From Paracoccus sp. (in: a-proteobacteria) (lineage in GTDB: Bacteria; Pseudomonadota; Alphaproteobacteria; Rhodobacterales; Rhodobacteraceae): DNA of 8,377 bases. The translations under genes and the position numbers were made by a program. Below, in pieces: positions 5,440 to 8,377 of the stretch (the stretch's first letter is position 1; each line of letters starts with the position of its first letter). Below the pieces are notes generated by a model. The model was not told the origin of the DNA and searched no databases. It was given only the letters and a program-made list of their open reading frames with translations. Location of the stretch: the NCBI GenBank assembly GCA_018056045.1, contig JAGPGI010000098.1, positions 1-8,377 of the forward strand, given 5' to 3'.

Positions 5440-7380
5440 TCAGGTGGGCTGCGCGACACCCGTCAGCGCCTGTCCGGCAACAGACGCCTTCAGCCGGCGG
5501 ATCGGGTCCGACAGCAACCGCAGCCCGTTCAGCACCACCAGCACGGTGCCGCCTTCATGACCAATCACCACCAGCGGCAACGGCAGATCGAAGAACAGCC
5601 CGCCGATGACCAGAACCACCATGGCGCCGATGGCGAAGGTCAGGTTCTGCCGGATCACCCTTGACGTTCGGCGCGACAGGCGGTGCGCGTCCGCAAGCCG
5701 CTCCATATCCTCGGACAGCAGCGCCACATCGGCGGCCTGAAGCGCCACCTCGGACCCGGCCGCGCCCATGGCGATGCCGACATCGGCGCGGGCCAGCGCC
5801 GCGGCGTCGTTCACGCCATCGCCGACAAAGGCGATGCGGCCGGTTGCGGCCAGTTCGCCGACTTCACGCACCTTGTCCTGCGGCAGCATCCCGGCATGGA
5901 TCTCGTCCGGTTCCAGCCCAAGGCTAGCGCCGATGCGCAGCGCCACCGGCCTGCGATCCCCGGTCATCATGACGATGCGGCGGACACCACTGTCGCGCAG
6001 GGCCGCGATCGCCCCGGCGGAACTGGCCCGTGCCTCATCCGCCACGCTGACGGCGCCCAGCACGGTGGCGCCGCGACCCAGATAGACGACCGTATTGGTG
6101 CCATCCGCCAGCGGCTGCAACGCGGGGTGATCCGTTGCGGCCTTCATGTCCTCGGCAAGATAGGCATTGCCCGCCCAAATCGGGCCAAGTGCATCGGACC
6201 CTTCGATGCCGATGCCTGGCCGGGCGTTCACATCGGCCACCTGCGCCGGATCAAGCCCGCGGCTGGCGACCTCACGGCGGATCGCGGCCGCGATATGATG
6301 CTCGGAATGCGCCTCCAGCCCCGCCAGCAGCGACAGGAACCCGGCCTCGTCGCCATCCAGCGCGACGATTTCCGTCACCTCGGCGCGGCCGGTGGTCAGG
6401 GTGCCGGTCTTGTCGAAGGCGAAGATATCGACCTCGGCCAGCGTCTCCAGCGCGCCGCCGCCCTTAAACAGAACACCGCCCCGCGCCGCCGCCGAAAGGG
6501 CCGACAGGATCGCGGCGGGGACGGAAATGACGATGGCGCAGGGGCTGGCGGCGACCAGCAGCGTGGCGGCGCGGTAAAGCGCCAGTTCCCAGTCGCCGCC
6601 CAGCCACCAGAACGTGGCAAAGGCGATCACCGCACCCGCCAGCACCGCGACCGTGTAGCGCTGGCCGAACCATTCGCTGAACCGTTCGGAGGGCGCGCGG
6701 GCGGCCTGTGCCTCGGTCACCAGACGGATCATGCGGGCGATGGTGCTGTCGCTGACGCTGCGCGTGACCTCGACCTCCAGCACGCCGTCGAGGTTGATCG
6801 TGGCCTCGAACACCTGCGCACCGGCCTCTTTCGACACGGGCATGGATTCGCCGGTGATATTGGCCTCGTCGATGCCGCCGCGCCCGGTGACGACCACGCC
6901 ATCACTGGGCACCCGGGCGCCGGGGCGCAGCACCACTACATCGCCGACGGTCAGCACCTCGGCGGGAACTTCCTCGACATCGCCGCCCGCGGTCTTGCGC
7001 AAGGCGGTCTCGGGGCGCAGCGCCATCAAGGCCTCGATGGCGCGGCGGGCCCGGCCAAGCGCGCGTTCCTCCAGCGTGGTCGAGATGCTGAACAGCGTCA
7101 GCAGCACCGCACCCTCGAACGGGGCGCCGACGATTGCGGCGGCGATTGCCGCGACGATCATCAACAGGTCGATGTCAAGCACGCGCGCGCGCCACAGCTC
7201 CGACAGCGCGCGCCAGCCGGTCGGCAGGCCGCCAGCCAGATAGACCAGCACCAGTCCCGGCAGCTCCAGAGCGTCGAAAGCTCCGCTTGGTAGCCACCTG
7301 CCGGCCGCCGCCATTGCCATGCCGAGCACGGTAACGAGCGAAAGGGTCAGTGACAGGTCAATAGTTGGAAATCGCTTCAT
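5440..7380 (-). CDS. P1B-4-type metal ATPase (SPC/HEGGT class; Co, Zn or Fe(II) exporter)
   Basis: This is a 646-residue inner-membrane P-type ATPase. Motifs (from the start at 7380) are TGES at 176-179, the transport motif S279-P-C281, phosphorylated Asp323 in DKTGT, GDGVND at 520-525, and H608-E-G-G-T612 in the last helix. SPC plus HEGGT defines the P1B-4 subgroup, whose characterised members (CoaT, CtpD, PfeT) export Co(II), Zn(II) or Fe(II). Absence of an N-terminal HMA domain is normal for the group. The nucleotide-domain dipeptide, usually HP, reads H361-H362 (SEHHIA), so the Pro is replaced. The start at 7380 is chosen because AGGA (7388-7391) lies seven bases upstream; the frame extends to 7473 but would then overlap the upstream gene by 32 bases. 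It is probably co-transcribed with the membrane protein and b561 genes upstream. There is no clear terminator in the 15-base gap to the convergent gene. Confidence 0.95.
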   Translation of the reverse strand: MKRFPTIDLSLTLSLVTVLGMAMAAAGRWLPSGAFDALELPGLVLVYLAGGLPTGWRALSELWRARVLDIDLLMIVAAIAAAIVGAPFEGAVLLTLFSISTTLEERALGRARRAIEALMALRPETALRKTAGGDVEEVPAEVLTVGDVVVLRPGARVPSDGVVVTGRGGIDEANITGESMPVSKEAGAQVFEATINLDGVLEVEVTRSVSDSTIARMIRLVTEAQAARAPSERFSEWFGQRYTVAVLAGAVIAFATFWWLGGDWELALYRAATLLVAASPCAIVISVPAAILSALSAAARGGVLFKGGGALETLAEVDIFAFDKTGTLTTGRAEVTEIVALDGDEAGFLSLLAGLEAHSEHHIAAAIRREVASRGLDPAQVADVNARPGIGIEGSDALGPIWAGNAYLAEDMKAATDHPALQPLADGTNTVVYLGRGATVLGAVSVADEARASSAGAIAALRDSGVRRIVMMTGDRRPVALRIGASLGLEPDEIHAGMLPQDKVREVGELAATGRIAFVGDGVNDAAALARADVGIAMGAAGSEVALQAADVALLSEDMERLADAHRLSRRTSRVIRQNLTFAIGAMVVLVIGGLFFDLPLPLVVIGHEGGTVLVVLNGLRLLSDPIRRLKASVAGQALTGVAQPT

Positions 7381-7387
7381 GTCAGGT

Positions 7388-7391
7388 TCCT
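7388..7391 (-). promoter_or_regulatory. Ribosome binding site deciding the start of the P1B-4 pump
   Basis: On the reverse strand AGGA precedes the ATG at 7380 by seven bases. The earlier in-frame ATGs (at 7473 and about 7422) add a polar leader with no transmembrane or metal-binding features. A small perfect hairpin, GCGGCT-GGC-AGCCGC (7405-7419), and two copies of CTGGCTGG (7390-7397, 7425-7432) lie just upstream in the same gap. Confidence 0.65.
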
Positions 7392-7441
7392 GGCTGGCGA
7401 GGTCGCGGCTGGCAGCCGCCATCGCTGGCTGGGTGAGTGGA

Positions 7442-7822
7442 TCAATCGGATGGCTTATGGCACCGAAATGCAAAGGCCGCGACGGCTATCCAGATGGCGC
7501 TGCGCAGGATCATCGCGCCCATGGTGCGTGCCTCCCATGCGCCGCCGGCACCGACATGCCACAGGAAGGCGGCGAAGACGGCCACCGTGGCCGTGGCGAT
7601 GGCCAGCGACAGCAGCGGCGCCCACCCTGCGCCGCGCAACAGGCCGATCCCGGCCAGGACATAGGCAAATCCCGCGACGAAGTTGAACCACAGCACGAAT
7701 GGCACCACTGCGCCCATATCGACGCCGCCGAACAGCGCCCTGCCGCCCGAAACGATGGTCAGCAGGCCGAAGATCACCGCGACGGCGGCGGCAACGGTCT
7801 GGCTGCGCGGTCTTCTCGTCAT
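7442..7822 (-). CDS. Small four-helix integral membrane protein of unknown function
   Basis: This 126-residue product has four predicted membrane segments at about residues 9-29, 38-62, 67-90 and 101-121, a basic N-terminus (MTRRPRSQ) and a polar tail ending RCHKPSD. I do not recognise the family. The start at 7822 is supported by a strong GGAGG (7828-7832) five bases upstream; the open frame continues to 7882 without a better site. It lies between a cytochrome b561 gene (96-base gap, with a hairpin) and the P1B-4 pump (61-base gap), all in the same direction, so the three probably share a transcript. Residues of possible interest are W88-H89 in the third segment and the C121-H122 pair at the membrane edge, which could bind haem or metal. 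That is speculation. Confidence 0.82.
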   Translation of the reverse strand: MTRRPRSQTVAAAVAVIFGLLTIVSGGRALFGGVDMGAVVPFVLWFNFVAGFAYVLAGIGLLRGAGWAPLLSLAIATATVAVFAAFLWHVGAGGAWEARTMGAMILRSAIWIAVAAFAFRCHKPSD

Positions 7823-7853
7823 GTCTGCCTCCGGAGTTCGGGGTTTGGGGAGC

Positions 7854-7876
7854 GGCCGGGCGGGCGTGGCCCGGCC
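7854..7876 (-). other. Intercistronic hairpin between the b561 and membrane-protein genes
   Basis: GGCCGGGC (7854-7861) and GCCCGGCC (7869-7876) form a perfect 8-bp stem with a seven-base loop. No T tract follows on the reverse strand, so a full terminator is unlikely. It may act as an RNA stability or partial attenuation element within the reverse-strand operon. Confidence 0.4.
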
Positions 7877-7918
7877 TGCCATGGGTTGCGGGTTGCGGCG
7901 CGCGGAACGGACCCCGCC

Positions 7919-8377
7919 TCAGGTCCGGCCAAACATGCGCCGCAGCACATCGGTCTTGAGCCAGAAATGATGGTAAAGTGCGGCGAGGATATGCAGGAGG
8001 ACCAGCGGAACCAGCGCCAGCCGCGCGATGGAATGGGCTTCGCCGATCGCCTCGACGCCGGAAATCCACGCCGCCATGCCGGAAAGCGCCATCAGGATCA
8101 GCAGGAGGTTGAGAGCCGCATGCATGCCCGTGGCCAGAACTTTCAGGGCCGGGTGCTCGCCTTCCGGCAGGCCCGGAACGCCGCGCCGGCGGCGCAGCAC
8201 CAGCCGCCACAGAACGAGAACGAGGATCAGCGCGCCGGCAACGGCATGAGGATTGATCGTCGGCTGGTTCGGCAGCATGCCGCCCATCCGCCCGTCCCAT
8301 ACCTTGACGATGCCGTCATGCATGAGGATCTGGAAAAAGACGAGGGCCGCAATCGTCCAGTGCAGGATGATCTGGGC
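7919..8377 (-). CDS. Cytochrome b561 family protein, 5' end outside the window
   Basis: This is a bacterial b561 (CybB-like) di-haem membrane protein that passes electrons between the quinone pool and periplasmic or membrane partners; E. coli CybB is a superoxide oxidase. The 152 visible residues have no start inside the window: the frame is open to the edge (AQIILHW...), and the ATG at 8321-8323 lies inside the first helix. Four membrane segments are seen. The likely haem-ligand histidines are LHW in the first, NPHAVAG in the second, HAALN in the third, and LHILAALYHHF in the fourth, with the typical D-x-L-R-R-M tail. Full-length members are about 170-190 residues, so some 20-35 residues are missing. 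It is first of the visible reverse-strand genes and probably in one operon with the membrane protein and P1B-4 pump. A redox partner role for metal export is inference. Confidence 0.88.
   Translation of the reverse strand, partial: AQIILHWTIAALVFFQILMHDGIVKVWDGRMGGMLPNQPTINPHAVAGALILVLVLWRLVLRRRRGVPGLPEGEHPALKVLATGMHAALNLLLILMALSGMAAWISGVEAIGEAHSIARLALVPLVLLHILAALYHHFWLKTDVLRRMFGRT

Noticed and set aside
5435..5463. ACGGGT...ACCCGT inverted repeat at the end of the second pump gene as a terminator
   Set aside because: The stem is only 6 bp with a 17-base loop, competes with a GGTG/CACC pairing, lies inside coding sequence and has no T tract.
5683..7293. 536-codon forward open frame opposite the second P-type ATPase
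   Set aside because: Same reasoning: low-complexity His/Gln/Gly/Arg composition, no motifs, and complete overlap with the well-supported P1B-4 gene.
7381..7473. 31-residue N-terminal extension of the P1B-4 pump
   Set aside because: It would overlap the upstream membrane-protein gene, has no metal-binding motif, and lacks the AGGA site present before 7380.

Overview
This is a GC-rich window with short intergenic gaps. Its protein repertoire (a LysR regulator and an ApbE of the Rhodobacterales style, a DUF924 protein, a cytochrome b561) suggests an alphaproteobacterium, most likely a Paracoccus-like member of the Rhodobacterales. That placement is an inference from composition and protein character, because there is no rRNA or other marker gene here.

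Layout. Positions 1-839 hold a chimeric junction: a small reverse-strand ORF (44-217) abuts a 5'-truncated apbE-type gene (FAD:protein FMN transferase, homology from about 240 to 839). A 142-nt gap with small inverted repeats leads to a secreted protein with a His-rich mature N-terminus (982-1455), closed by a strong hairpin (1475-1505). A LysR-type regulator follows on the reverse strand (1489-2394). It is divergent from a short HMA metal chaperone (2503-2721) and a P1B-type metal ATPase with an unusual CPG membrane motif (2786-4705). An intrinsic terminator (4730-4760) ends that operon. A DUF924 protein (4774-5424) then lies convergent to a reverse-strand group: cytochrome b561 (entering from the right edge, 8377-7919), a four-helix membrane protein (7822-7442) and a second P1B ATPase of the SPC/HEGGT class, P1B-4 (7380-5440).

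How it fits together. The window is a metal-homeostasis island with two dissimilar P1B exporters. The left unit pairs a stand-alone CxxC metallochaperone with a pump that lacks its own N-terminal HMA domain. It is probably controlled by the divergent LysR protein, which carries a Cys-Pro-Cys tail. The right unit couples a Co/Zn/Fe-type P1B-4 pump to a haem-b membrane electron carrier and an unknown small membrane protein. The secreted His-rich protein may buffer metal in the periplasm. Substrates cannot be fixed from sequence alone. I see no tRNA, rRNA, CRISPR array, intact insertion sequence or origin. No gene-free stretch exceeds 300 bases.
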